Assembly: GCA_028679075.1 (NCBI GenBank)
Contig: JAJRCF010000005.1
Location: 1 to 64,000, forward strand
Source: Methanoregula sp.
GTDB taxonomy: Archaea; Halobacteriota; Methanomicrobia; Methanomicrobiales; Methanospirillaceae
Direction of reading: 5' to 3'
DNA length: 64,000 nucleotides
Position 1 is the first letter of the stretch, and each line of letters begins with the position of its first letter. Under the pieces are notes generated by a model. The model saw only the letters and a list, made by a program, of their open reading frames with translations. It was not told where the DNA came from and made no database searches. Both the position numbers and the translations under genes were made by a program. Below are positions 8,115 to 16,699 of this stretch, piece by piece.

Positions 8115-9638
8115 TCAAACAGGTTGTTTCATAAATTCTTTATAAAATTCCATAAAAAAATTCGCTGCAGGTTCTCGGTTATATTTATACCATATTTTTA
8201 CCATACTTTCCCATAATAAATTCGGATTTTCACCAAGTTTATACGCAATAGCGCTAATCCATTCATGAAAATCTAAAATCGTCATCGATGAATCAATCGC
8301 TTCAGAAATAACAGGTATTGGTTTATACAATATATCTGATAAATCCTGGAGATGGTTATGAACTTCATTAACAACAATTATTTCAGGAGGTTTACTTCCA
8401 GGAAGTTTTAGAATATGTTTTGGGAATTTTTTTCTGTGTACTCTCTCATACTCTTCAATCGAATAATCTCCATCAACTACTCCAATAAAATTTGATAAAT
8501 CTAAGGAGTTTGTTGTATCGATAAAATCAATTATTTTTGAATCGCCCTTGCAACAAATGATTTCAATCTGATGTGATAACGACGGACAATCAAATGATAT
8601 TATTGATTCTAAAAAAGATTTCCCTTTCTCGTCCTCGACACATACAATTTTTTTATTTTGGATCGTTGTCCCCAAATCATCTTTTGCAAGCCAATTCGGA
8701 CAATTGCAGATCGATTTAATGTTGGAATTTTCAAATTTGATTAAAATGAGTGAATCCCTAGATACATGATCAATAATTGTGGGTGAATGAGAGGTTAAAA
8801 TAAATTGGATATGCTCCTCATGTGCGGTTTTATGAATTAACTCAATAAGTTTTTTTTGAACGCCAGAATGAAGATAATTCTCTAATTCTTCTATGATAAC
8901 AATAGATCCAGCGTTTAAATCATTTAAGCCCCATAAAAATTGATTTACATAGAACTCTCCAGAACCCATTGAATAGGAATCGTAGATAGTTCCATCTTCC
9001 AATGTTATTCGATAATATTCTTTTAGAGTATTTTTATCAAAAACCTCATCGATCTCTTCGTCACCAGTTAGTTCGACACCCTCTTGTTCATCAAAATCTT
9101 CTAAATCACCTAAATCGATTATTCTTTCAGCAGTTTTAATTCGCTTCTCCACAAATTCTTGTAAATAGGATAATAAATGTCCAGGTAATGGTAAAGAATC
9201 AAATTGTTGTAATGTTGCGATATAAGTTAATCTATCGAATGAGGTACTATTTTTAAAAAACGAGTATAGTTTAGAATTAAAAGTAAGATCTATAACAATT
9301 GGTAACGAGAAATCATTTTTTGTAATTTTCCCATTATTGATAATAGTTTTTTTACCTTTCCGATCACTTAAACAAATTTCACTATCTTTAATAGATGACA
9401 ATATTCCATCATCGCGATCAATTTGTTGGATATGAAAAACATAATGAATTGCATTAATGCATGTTGATTTCCCCACACCATTCTTTCCGGTGATTATTAT
9501 TATTGGTGCATTTAACTCAATAGTACTATCATGCCAATTAAAAACGTTTTTCAGTGAAATTTGTTGAATAAAATATGCTTTTGAACCCCACTTTTTGCGA
9601 CATTTGTTTTGGTAATCCTCATATTCTTTAAAAATCAT
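8115..9638 (-). CDS. AAA ATPase with C-terminal TOPRIM-like domain (OLD/PARIS-like)
   Basis: 507 residues. An ABC/SMC-type AAA ATPase core: Walker A GKNGVGKST at 51-59, signature-like SMGSGEF at 223-229, Walker B SIVIIEE at 245-251, and the H-loop TSHSP at 282-286. The insertion at about 100-220 is a lid. Residues about 328-430 look like a TOPRIM or DUF4435-type nuclease domain (VCVEDE at 332-337, GVVDGDY at 386-392). This architecture matches OLD-family nucleases and fused AriAB-like (PARIS) anti-phage proteins. It is AT-rich and overlaps the upstream DUF262 gene by 11 bases, so the two are translationally coupled. A defence role is inferred. Confidence 0.8.
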   Translation of the reverse strand: MIFKEYEDYQNKCRKKWGSKAYFIQQISLKNVFNWHDSTIELNAPIIIITGKNGVGKSTCINAIHYVFHIQQIDRDDGILSSIKDSEICLSDRKGKKTIINNGKITKNDFSLPIVIDLTFNSKLYSFFKNSTSFDRLTYIATLQQFDSLPLPGHLLSYLQEFVEKRIKTAERIIDLGDLEDFDEQEGVELTGDEEIDEVFDKNTLKEYYRITLEDGTIYDSYSMGSGEFYVNQFLWGLNDLNAGSIVIIEELENYLHSGVQKKLIELIHKTAHEEHIQFILTSHSPTIIDHVSRDSLILIKFENSNIKSICNCPNWLAKDDLGTTIQNKKIVCVEDEKGKSFLESIISFDCPSLSHQIEIICCKGDSKIIDFIDTTNSLDLSNFIGVVDGDYSIEEYERVHRKKFPKHILKLPGSKPPEIIVVNEVHNHLQDLSDILYKPIPVISEAIDSSMTILDFHEWISAIAYKLGENPNLLWESMVKIWYKYNREPAANFFMEFYKEFMKQPV

Positions 9639-10701
9639 TTTTTTCCTCGAGGACTCCCGTGTTTAGGAACTTTTCATAAAATTCCATTAGGATACGATGT
9701 CGTCCTTTTAAGGAAGAAGGATCAAGCCAACCTTTGCTTAAATATGTGTTAAATTCGACATATTTTTTATTCACACGATAATTAACTTCGTCAAGATCAC
9801 TTTCATAAAACGATTTTTGCTCATTCCTCCATCTCTCAAAATTAATTAAAAATTCAGATGCATTTTTTTTATTAAAACGATCTTGTTTATTTAATTCTCT
9901 TAAAAACCAATAATAACTTAATAAGACGGATTTTGTTAATTTAAACCCGTGCATTTTATTAAAACCACTAATTGTTGATTCAACAAGATCCAAATTTCGG
10001 TCTAGGTTTTGTTGAATTCGACCATCGATTTTTTTTTCAAAATACATCTTTTCTAATATTCTGGAAGTAGGTTTGAATTCTAAAGATTCTATTTTCTCTA
10101 AAAAGAATATTTTATCCAAAGAATCTTGATATGCCATTCGTTTATTTTCAAATCCTAAAGTGCTATCACAAAATAATTTGGGGTGTGAATTAAGCATTTG
10201 TCTTAAAAATTCCTTTACAGGCCCATAGATGCAATTTCTTTTTTCAGATGCAGATACATTTACACCTTGATTTAATCTTAAAAATAATTCAGTAGCTTCA
10301 TCCATTTTTACTTCAGTAACTTTAAAAATTCGGATAGGACTCATTTCTATTTCTTTTTGAAGTCCTGAAGGAAATTCTGAAAAATGTTTTAAATGAAATT
10401 GAGAGAAATCGTCAACACCGGGTAAAAAATTCCCATTGAATGGAAACCGATCCGTTACAAAATTGTAAATTGAATAAAGTCGCTGCTTTCCATCAAGCAC
10501 TTCATACTTTTCTTTTCCTTCAACTTTAACTAGATGAATTGGTGGAATATGCCATTTTCTAATAATGGAATCTATCAATTTTTGTTGTTTTTCAATACTC
10601 CAAACCAAATCTCTTTGGAAATCAGGCTCTAAATCATAGGTTCCATCTTCAATACGATTTACAATTGATCGAATATCAGGATCAGTAACGGTAATTTTCA
10701 T
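9628..10701 (-). CDS. DUF262 (GmrS/ParB-like) protein
   Basis: 357 residues. The N-terminal DUF262 domain shows LEPDFQRDLVWSIEKQQKLIDSI (residues 24-46) and the signature LDGKQRL (69-75), the ParB/sulfiredoxin-like catalytic loop. This family includes the NTP-hydrolysing GmrS half of type IV restriction enzymes and several defence partners. The rest is helical and Lys-rich. No HNH (GmrD/DUF1524) motif is visible, so nuclease activity would have to come from the ATPase-TOPRIM partner encoded directly downstream. It is the first gene of the two-gene operon and strongly AT-rich. Confidence 0.8.
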   Translation of the reverse strand: MKITVTDPDIRSIVNRIEDGTYDLEPDFQRDLVWSIEKQQKLIDSIIRKWHIPPIHLVKVEGKEKYEVLDGKQRLYSIYNFVTDRFPFNGNFLPGVDDFSQFHLKHFSEFPSGLQKEIEMSPIRIFKVTEVKMDEATELFLRLNQGVNVSASEKRNCIYGPVKEFLRQMLNSHPKLFCDSTLGFENKRMAYQDSLDKIFFLEKIESLEFKPTSRILEKMYFEKKIDGRIQQNLDRNLDLVESTISGFNKMHGFKLTKSVLLSYYWFLRELNKQDRFNKKNASEFLINFERWRNEQKSFYESDLDEVNYRVNKKYVEFNTYLSKGWLDPSSLKGRHRILMEFYEKFLNTGVLEEKNDF

Positions 10702-10895
10702 TTGAATATCTCAATTTTTGATTATTGGTGAGACATCAATATATTTCTTACATTTTTACATTATTGAAAATTTTTTAAGATTCTTATCTAAACACAAATT
10801 TCCCTTCCTCTCCCCAAATCGAAGAACCCTTATGGATCCTTCTCTTCTTCCAGGCACACTCAAATATTTCTAACTCAGTTGACCTGTCGCAAGTC

Positions 10896-10917
10896 GAAGA
10901 ACGCTCACGCGTTCTTC
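10896..10917. repeat. GAAGAA-type palindrome (9-bp stem, TCAC loop)
   Basis: GAAGAACGC pairs perfectly with GCGTTCTTC. It is followed 10 bases later by the TGAT-loop hairpin AGGTC/GACCT at 10927-10940. Confidence 0.8.
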
Positions 10918-10971
10918 TCTTCCTCCAGGTCTGATGACCTGTCGGACCATGCTAAGCACTAGCACACACGC

Positions 10972-10979
10972 TTATATAC
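10972..10979 (+). promoter_or_regulatory. Candidate TATA box of the aromatic operon
   Basis: TTATATAC lies in otherwise GC-rich DNA, 276 bases before the first gene. It is the best TATA-like sequence upstream. The long leader it implies makes this tentative. Confidence 0.35.
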
Positions 10980-11254
10980 AACCAGCTCCAACCCAATAAG
11001 CATGCAGGAAGAGTGCCACAGCATTCGTGAGGGTTTTTTCGCCCGTGAATGTCTTTATCTCCACTAGCCAGGCCTCTCTCCGTTGCACAAAGCGCATTTC
11101 TGAATCATCGCCCGCCCACGGTACCGTCTGGTCCCGCGTCTCCGGCTTTTTTAGTTTCTTTAGCTTTTATTACCGGTTTTATTACTGGTATTGATCAAGC
11201 CCCTTGGTTTGCACAATAATTCGTGTAAATGCAGGGGCAGGTGTTGTTGTTACT

Positions 11255-12043
11255 ATGAGAGGAAAGGAAATCCGTCTGGAAAGGATCATGAACCGTAATA
11301 CGAAGAAGACCGTCATCATCCCGATGGACCACGGGGTCAGTAACGGCCCGATCCCGGGCCTGATCGATATGGGCCAGGCCGTGAACCTTGTTGCGGAAGG
11401 CGGGGCGAACGCGGTGGTCGGGCACGTGGGGCTTGCGCTCCACGGGCACCGGCAGGGCGGACGGGACGTGGGGCTGATCCTGCACCTGTCCGCAAGCACG
11501 ATGCTCGCGCCGGACCCGAACGAGAAGGTGCTCGTCAACTCGGTGACGAACGCACTCAAGATGGGCGCCGACGCGGTCTCGATGCACGTGAACATCGGGG
11601 CCGAGAGCGAGGCCCGGATGCTCGCGGACCTTGGCGCGGTCTCCGTGGAATGCATGGAATGGGGCATGCCGCTCCTCGCGATGATGTACCCGCGGGGCAA
11701 GAACATCAAGAAGGCAAACGACGTCGAACAGGTGAAGCTCGCGGCCCGGGTCGCGGCCGAGCTCGGCGCCGACATCGTCAAGACCGTGTATACCGGAGAC
11801 CCGGAGAGCTTCCGTGAGGTCACCCGGGGCTGTCCGGTACCGGTCGTGGTGGCCGGAGGTTCAAAGACCGATGACCGCACAACGCTTGAACTGATAGAGG
11901 GCGCAATGGCGGGCGGGGCGGCCGGGATCTCGATTGGCCGGAACGCCTTCCAGCACAAGAGCCCGGCAAAGTTCGTGCGGGCAGCGGCGTGTATCGTGCA
12001 TGCGAACAAGAGCGTAGAAGAAGCACTGGAAATTCTGAAGTGA
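11255..12043 (+). CDS. 2-amino-3,7-dideoxy-D-threo-hept-6-ulosonate synthase, paralog 1
   Basis: 262 residues, class I fructose-bisphosphate aldolase-like TIM barrel, as in Methanocaldococcus MJ0400. This enzyme starts the archaeal aromatic pathway by transaldol transfer onto L-aspartate semialdehyde. PMDHGVS holds the catalytic Asp, MMYPRGK the catalytic Tyr, and [14 protein letters not shown] the Schiff-base Lys. I take the ATG at 11255, since the extra N-terminal residues from 11204 are not family-like and residues [12 protein letters not shown] match the family start. It is followed 6 bases later by a close paralog. Confidence 0.85.
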   Translation: MRGKEIRLERIMNRNTKKTVIIPMDHGVSNGPIPGLIDMGQAVNLVAEGGANAVVGHVGLALHGHRQGGRDVGLILHLSASTMLAPDPNEKVLVNSVTNALKMGADAVSMHVNIGAESEARMLADLGAVSVECMEWGMPLLAMMYPRGKNIKKANDVEQVKLAARVAAELGADIVKTVYTGDPESFREVTRGCPVPVVVAGGSKTDDRTTLELIEGAMAGGAAGISIGRNAFQHKSPAKFVRAAACIVHANKSVEEALEILK

Positions 12044-12048
12044 ACATC

Positions 12049-12834
12049 ATGATTGGCAAGGACATCAGGATCGAACGGATTATGGACAGGAACACGGGCA
12101 GGTCGGTCATCGTGCCGATGGACCACGGGTTCAGTATGGGACAGATTGACGGACTGCTGGATATGACGCAGGTGATCTCGGACGTCTCCAACGGAGGCGC
12201 GAACGCGATCATCCTCCACAAGGGCCTCGTGAAGCGCGGCCACCGCAAGCACGGCCGCGACATCGGCCTCTTCATCCACCTCTCGGGCTCGACCTCGCTC
12301 AACCCGGACCCGAACGACAAAGTGCAGGTCTGCTCGGTGGAGGAAGCGATCGCGCTCGGGGCCGACGCGGTCTCGATCCACATCAACCTGGGCTCGCCCA
12401 GCGAGTCCAAGATGCTGGAGATCGGTGCGAATGTTGCACGGGACTGCAACCGCTGGGGCATGCCGCTCCTGATCATGTGCTACCCGCGGGGCAAGGGGAT
12501 CGACTCCTTCTCGCCGCAGTCGGTCGGGCACGCGGTCCGTGTTGCAGAAGAGCTGGGCGCGGACATGATCAAGACCAATTACCCGAACGATCCCGAAGCG
12601 TTCCGGAAGATCGTCAAGGCCTGCTCGGTGCCGGTCTTCATTGCCGGCGGCGAAAAGACCGGCGACCTCGACTCGCTGAAGATCATCCGGGACGCGGTCA
12701 CGGTCGGCGGTGCAGGAGTCTGCGTGGGACGGAATGCGTTCCAGCGCAAGGACACGCAGGCATTTGTCCAGGCGCTCTGCCGCGTTGTGCACCACAACGT
12801 TGACCCGGCGAAAGCGCTGGAGCAGCACAAATGA
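12049..12834 (+). CDS. 2-amino-3,7-dideoxy-D-threo-hept-6-ulosonate synthase, paralog 2
   Basis: 261 residues, co-linear with the preceding gene from its first residues (MIGKDIRIERIMDRNTGRS). It keeps the catalytic residues: PMDHGFS, MCYPRGK and DMIKTNYPNDPEAF. The pair is a tandem duplication that has diverged. Either both copies are ADTH synthases, or one has become the general aldolase that supplies the 6-deoxy-5-ketofructose donor, as methanogen genomes often carry two members (MJ0400 and MJ1585 types). Which copy does which job cannot be decided from sequence alone. It overlaps the next gene by 4 bases. Confidence 0.85.
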   Translation: MIGKDIRIERIMDRNTGRSVIVPMDHGFSMGQIDGLLDMTQVISDVSNGGANAIILHKGLVKRGHRKHGRDIGLFIHLSGSTSLNPDPNDKVQVCSVEEAIALGADAVSIHINLGSPSESKMLEIGANVARDCNRWGMPLLIMCYPRGKGIDSFSPQSVGHAVRVAEELGADMIKTNYPNDPEAFRKIVKACSVPVFIAGGEKTGDLDSLKIIRDAVTVGGAGVCVGRNAFQRKDTQAFVQALCRVVHHNVDPAKALEQHK

Positions 12835-13817
12835 AGCAGTTCTGGGTTGACATCAGGCCGTGGAACAAGGAGATCGCCACCACCGCGATCGAGAGCGGTG
12901 CGGATGCACTCGTGGTCGACAGGGCAGAGGACGTAAAACGGCTCGGCCGCATCACCACTGTTGCGCCGGACGGCGACATCAAGCCCGGGACCGACATCAC
13001 CGAGTGCACGATCACGGACAAGGCAAGCGAGAACGCGGCGGCACAGGCAGGCAAACACAAGCCGGTCATTGTCACCACGAGCGACTGGACCGTGATCCCG
13101 CTCGAGAACCTCGTGGCCCAGTCCGACAGGATCATCGCACGGGTCAGGGACCAGAAGGAAGCGGAGCTCGCCCTCAACGTGCTGGAGAAAGGCACGTACG
13201 GCATCCTGCTCAAGACGGACAGCCCGGCGGTTGTCAAATCCGTTGCCGGGCTCATCAAGGCCGGTACCGGGAAAGTCGGCCTCGTCCCGTTCACGGTCAC
13301 GAAGATCCATCCCGTTGGGATGGGCGACCGGGTCTGCGTGGACACCTGCTCGATGCTCTCTGACGGCGAGGGTATGCTGATGGGGAACACCTCTTCAGCA
13401 ATGCTCCTCGTCCATGCCGAGACGCTGGAGAACCCGTACGTGGCCCCGCGCCCGTTCCGCGTCAACGCCGGCGCAGTCCACGCGTACATCCTCCTGCCGG
13501 ACGGCAAGACCGCATACCTCGCGGACCTCGCGATCGGCGGGCAGGTGCTGGTCTCCGATGCAAAGGGGACGGCGCACTCCGCAATCATCGGCCGCACGAA
13601 GATCGAGCGGCGCCCGCTGCTGCTGGTCGAAGCCGCGGCAGCGAAGTCGAAGGTGAGCCTGATCCTCCAGAACGCCGAGACGATCCGGCTCGTGGGCGAG
13701 GACGGGAGCGCGATCTCTGTCGTCCACCTCAAGGTTGGCGACAAAATCATGGGCAGCATACTCGAAGGCGGCAGGCATTTCGGGATGGCCGTCAAAGAGA
13801 CCATCCGCGAGAAGTGA
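12831..13817 (+). CDS. 3-dehydroquinate synthase, archaeal type II (AroB')
   Basis: 328 residues, matching MJ1249-type DHQ synthase II throughout (MKQFWVDIRPWNKEIATTAIE at the start; VNAGAVHAYILLPDGKTAYLADL in the middle). The enzyme oxidatively deaminates and cyclises ADTH to 3-dehydroquinate with NAD+, the second step of the archaeal route. It is unrelated to bacterial AroB. It overlaps the upstream gene (ATGA) and is followed 2 bases later by tyrA, so translation is probably coupled along the operon. Confidence 0.92.
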   Translation: MKQFWVDIRPWNKEIATTAIESGADALVVDRAEDVKRLGRITTVAPDGDIKPGTDITECTITDKASENAAAQAGKHKPVIVTTSDWTVIPLENLVAQSDRIIARVRDQKEAELALNVLEKGTYGILLKTDSPAVVKSVAGLIKAGTGKVGLVPFTVTKIHPVGMGDRVCVDTCSMLSDGEGMLMGNTSSAMLLVHAETLENPYVAPRPFRVNAGAVHAYILLPDGKTAYLADLAIGGQVLVSDAKGTAHSAIIGRTKIERRPLLLVEAAAAKSKVSLILQNAETIRLVGEDGSAISVVHLKVGDKIMGSILEGGRHFGMAVKETIREK

Positions 13818-13819
13818 TC

Positions 13820-14644
13820 ATGAAAGTTGGAATCATCGGCGGCACCGGGAAGATGGGGCAGTTTTTTGTCCCGGTCTTTGAGCGTGCAGGACACGAGGTG
13901 CGGGTCTCAGGACGGAAGACCACGCTCACGAACGAAGAGCTTGCAGCAACGTGCGACATCGTCATCGTCTCCGTCCCTATCCACGACACGTGCCGCGTCA
14001 TTAAGGAGATCGCCCCGCTGATGCAAAAAGACCAGCTCCTCTGCGACCTCACGTCGCTCAAGGTCCGGCCGGTCGAAGCGATGCTCGCATCAAAGGCAAA
14101 CGTGATCGGCCTCCACCCGATGTTCGGGCCCACGGTCGGCTCGCTCAAAAGCCAGACGATCATTGTCTGCCCGGCCCGGGCGGACGAGTACCGCACCGAA
14201 ACGCTGCTGAAAATATTCAGGAATGAAGGGGCAACATGCACGGTCACGACACCGGAGGAGCACGACCGGATGGTCGCCATCGTCCAGGGCCTCACGCATT
14301 TTGTGACGCTCTGCATGGCCGACACGGTGAGGAGGCTCGGCATCGACATCCGGGCAACGCAGGAGTTCACGAGCCCCGTGTACCAGATCGAGCTCTCGCT
14401 CATGGGCCGGCTCCTCTCGCAGGACCCTGCACTCTATGCCGACATCCTCCAGCAGAACCCGTACGTGCCGGCCGTGCTTGCCGCGTGCCGGGGCTCCGCG
14501 GCCGACCTCTCGTCCGTTGTTGCCGGGGGGGACTCGGAACTGTTCCGGCTCTTCTTCGAGCGGAACAGCCGTCACCTCGGCTCCTACTGCGAAGAGGGGC
14601 AGAAGATGACCGATGCCCTCATCGAATGCATGGTGGACCGATGA
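13820..14644 (+). CDS. tyrA: Prephenate dehydrogenase
   Basis: 274 residues. The N-terminal Rossmann domain has GIIGGTGKMGQFF (residues 5-17). The C-terminal helical domain carries the TyrA-typical HDRMVAIVQGLTHF motif with its His pair, and HPMFGPTV. It converts prephenate to 4-hydroxyphenylpyruvate for tyrosine. No chorismate mutase domain is attached and none is seen in this operon, so that step must come from elsewhere. A GTG at 13814 is in frame, but the ATG at 13820 gives the family-like start. The stop overlaps the start of pheA (ATGA). Confidence 0.92.
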   Translation: MKVGIIGGTGKMGQFFVPVFERAGHEVRVSGRKTTLTNEELAATCDIVIVSVPIHDTCRVIKEIAPLMQKDQLLCDLTSLKVRPVEAMLASKANVIGLHPMFGPTVGSLKSQTIIVCPARADEYRTETLLKIFRNEGATCTVTTPEEHDRMVAIVQGLTHFVTLCMADTVRRLGIDIRATQEFTSPVYQIELSLMGRLLSQDPALYADILQQNPYVPAVLAACRGSAADLSSVVAGGDSELFRLFFERNSRHLGSYCEEGQKMTDALIECMVDR

Positions 14645-15438
14645 AGCTCATCACGCTCGGGCCGGAGGGGACCTTCTCCCACGAGCTCGCCCTGAAGCTG
14701 GAGAACGACAAGGAAAACATCGTCCTCCTCCCCACGATCCGGGGCATTATGTCCGCGGTGGCACGCGGGGAGGGCGACGGGATCGTGCCCATGGAGAACT
14801 CCGAGGCCGGCAGTGTCGGCGAGACCCTTGACGGCCTCACCCGCTTCCCGCTCTCCATCACGGCCGAGATGTACATGCCCATCCACCACAACCTCGCCTC
14901 GTCCGTCCCGCTCGAAATGGTCCGCGTCATCTTCGCCCACCCCCAGACGCACGAGCAGTGCAGCGACAGGATCGAAGAGTGGGGCGTCCCGGTCATCCAC
15001 ACGAGCAGCAATGCGTCCAGTGCGCTTGACGCACGGAGGGCCCCCAATGCCGGTGCCATCCTCTCGACCACGGCCGCGGCGCTCTACCGGCTCCCCGTCA
15101 TTGTGAAGGACACCGAGAACAGCGCTACCAATACCACGCGATTTGTCCGGATCTCGGCAACGCCTGCCCGAGACAGGAAGCCGGAGAAGTGCAGCATCCT
15201 CATCGACCCGAGCACGGACCGGGCCGGCCTCCTCCACGACCTGCTGGAGGTCTTTGCCATCCGCGGGATCAACTTGTCAAGGATCGAGTCCCGGCCCTCA
15301 AAGCGGGGGATCGGGAACTATGTCTTCTTCCTCGACTTCTCGTGGTCGGAGAAGACCGCAGACGCGCTCGTTGAACTCAAGACAATCACCGAGGTCCGGG
15401 AACTCGGCTGTTACCGGAAGGTGGAAGTCCCATCATGA
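14641..15438 (+). CDS. pheA: Prephenate dehydratase with ACT domain
   Basis: 265 residues. The periplasmic-binding-like catalytic part (about 1-175) shows LGPEGTFSHELAL at the start, DGIVPMENSEAGSV, and the dehydratase hallmark NTTRFVRI (TRF motif). The C-terminal ACT domain (about 185-262) shows DRAGLLHDLLEVFAIRGINLSRIESRP, including the ESRP Phe-sensing motif, so feedback inhibition by phenylalanine is expected. It makes phenylpyruvate. ATGA overlaps join it to tyrA and aroA. Confidence 0.93.
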   Translation: MKLITLGPEGTFSHELALKLENDKENIVLLPTIRGIMSAVARGEGDGIVPMENSEAGSVGETLDGLTRFPLSITAEMYMPIHHNLASSVPLEMVRVIFAHPQTHEQCSDRIEEWGVPVIHTSSNASSALDARRAPNAGAILSTTAAALYRLPVIVKDTENSATNTTRFVRISATPARDRKPEKCSILIDPSTDRAGLLHDLLEVFAIRGINLSRIESRPSKRGIGNYVFFLDFSWSEKTADALVELKTITEVRELGCYRKVEVPS

Positions 15439-16699
15439 ACGTGATTGTACCACAGGCGGAAAACGTTGACCTGACTGTCGCTGCACCGCCCTCGAAAAGT
15501 TTCACGCACCGGGCACTGATCGCCGCTGCCCTTGCTGAGGGGAAGAGCACGATCTTCCGCCCGCTGGATGCCGAAGATACAAGGCTCACGGCCACGGCCC
15601 TCCGCCAGCTGGGCGTGGGCATCGCGGAGCAGCAGGGCCGGCTCATCGTCACCGGCTGCAACGGCTCGCTCCCGGACCGCAGGGAGACCACGCTCGATCT
15701 CCGGAACTCCGGCACGAGCCTCAGGCTCCTCACCACCCTGGCCCTGCTCTGCAACCACCCGGTCACCCTCACCGGCAGTGCACGGATGCTGGAGCGGCCG
15801 ATCGGCCCACTCGCAGAAGCGCTCCCGGCCATTGGCGGCGTTGTCAGGTTCTTAAAAAATCCCGGCTACCCTCCGCTGGAAGTCAGCGGGAAACTCACCG
15901 GGGGACCTGTTACCATCGACGGCTCCATGAGCAGCCAGTTCATCTCCTCCATCCTGATGGCCGCACCGTACGCACAGCGGGAGGTCGAAGTCGTGATCCC
16001 GGCACCGCCGGCCTCGGCCTCGTACCTCGATATCACGACAAACGTGATGGAAGCGTTCGGCGCAAAGGTTGAGCGGACCGGGTACGGGCGGTTCGCTGTC
16101 AGCACCGCCGACCGGTACAAAGGCCGGCGCTATACTATCGAAGGCGATTACTCGTCGGCCTCGTACTTCTTTGCGATCGCCGCGATCTGCGGGGGCAGGG
16201 CGACCGTCAAGAACCTTGAGCCGGAGTCCGTGCAGGGCGACCGGAGGTTCCTCGATGCGCTCCGCCAGATGGGGTGCACGGTCACGTGGGCCGGCAATGC
16301 CGTCGGCATTGAGCGGACCGGCGAACTCCGCGGGATCACGTTCGACATGTCGTCATCACCGGACACGGTCCAGACCCTCTGCATGGTGGCGGCGATGGCA
16401 ACATCCCCGACCACGATCACGGGCATCAGTCATTTAAAGTTCAAGGAGAGCGACCGTATCAATGGGACCGCAGATCGCCTCCGGGCTCTCGGGGGCGACG
16501 TCGAGGTCGGGGACGACCGGATCACGATACGTCCCGCACCCCTGCATGGCGGCACCATCGACCCGGAGAACGACCACCGGACCGCGATGAGTTTTGCCGT
16601 GCTGGCCTCGGCACCGGGGGAGTCACGATAACGGATGCGGAGTGCGTGAACAAATCGTTCCCGGCGTTCTGGGACAATCTTGGGAACCTCATACCATGA
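15435..16699 (+). CDS. aroA: EPSP synthase, interrupted by a frameshift near its 3' end
   Basis: 3-phosphoshikimate 1-carboxyvinyltransferase, with PPSKSFTHRAL, LDLRNSGTSLRLL, GSMSSQFISS and LKFKESDRI. As given, the frame ends at 16629-16631, giving 398 residues and losing the family C-terminus. Adding one base in the G run at 16616-16620 restores GGVTITDAECVNKSFPAFWD and a stop at 16697-16699, giving 421 residues. That stop makes the same ATGA overlap with the next gene that joins most genes of this operon. I therefore annotate the full span. The frameshift is either a homopolymer sequencing error or a recent mutation; an essential gene here makes an error more likely. Confidence 0.88.

Larger units (their letters stand above)
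10702..11254. other. Region between defence operon and aromatic operon
   Basis: About 550 bases. It carries hairpins at 10821-10842 (imperfect), 10896-10917 (perfect 9 bp) and 10927-10940 (AGGTC-TGAT-GACCT), then a TATA box near 10972. If that is the promoter of the aromatic operon, the mRNA leader would be about 250 bases. I see no leader peptide or riboswitch in it. Confidence 0.5.

Noticed and set aside
11182-12828. A 548-codon open frame on the minus strand across the two aldolase-type genes
   Set aside because: It is the antisense shadow of two well-supported genes in GC-rich DNA. Similar long shadows lie across 12698-13894, 17185-18102 and 22659-23543.
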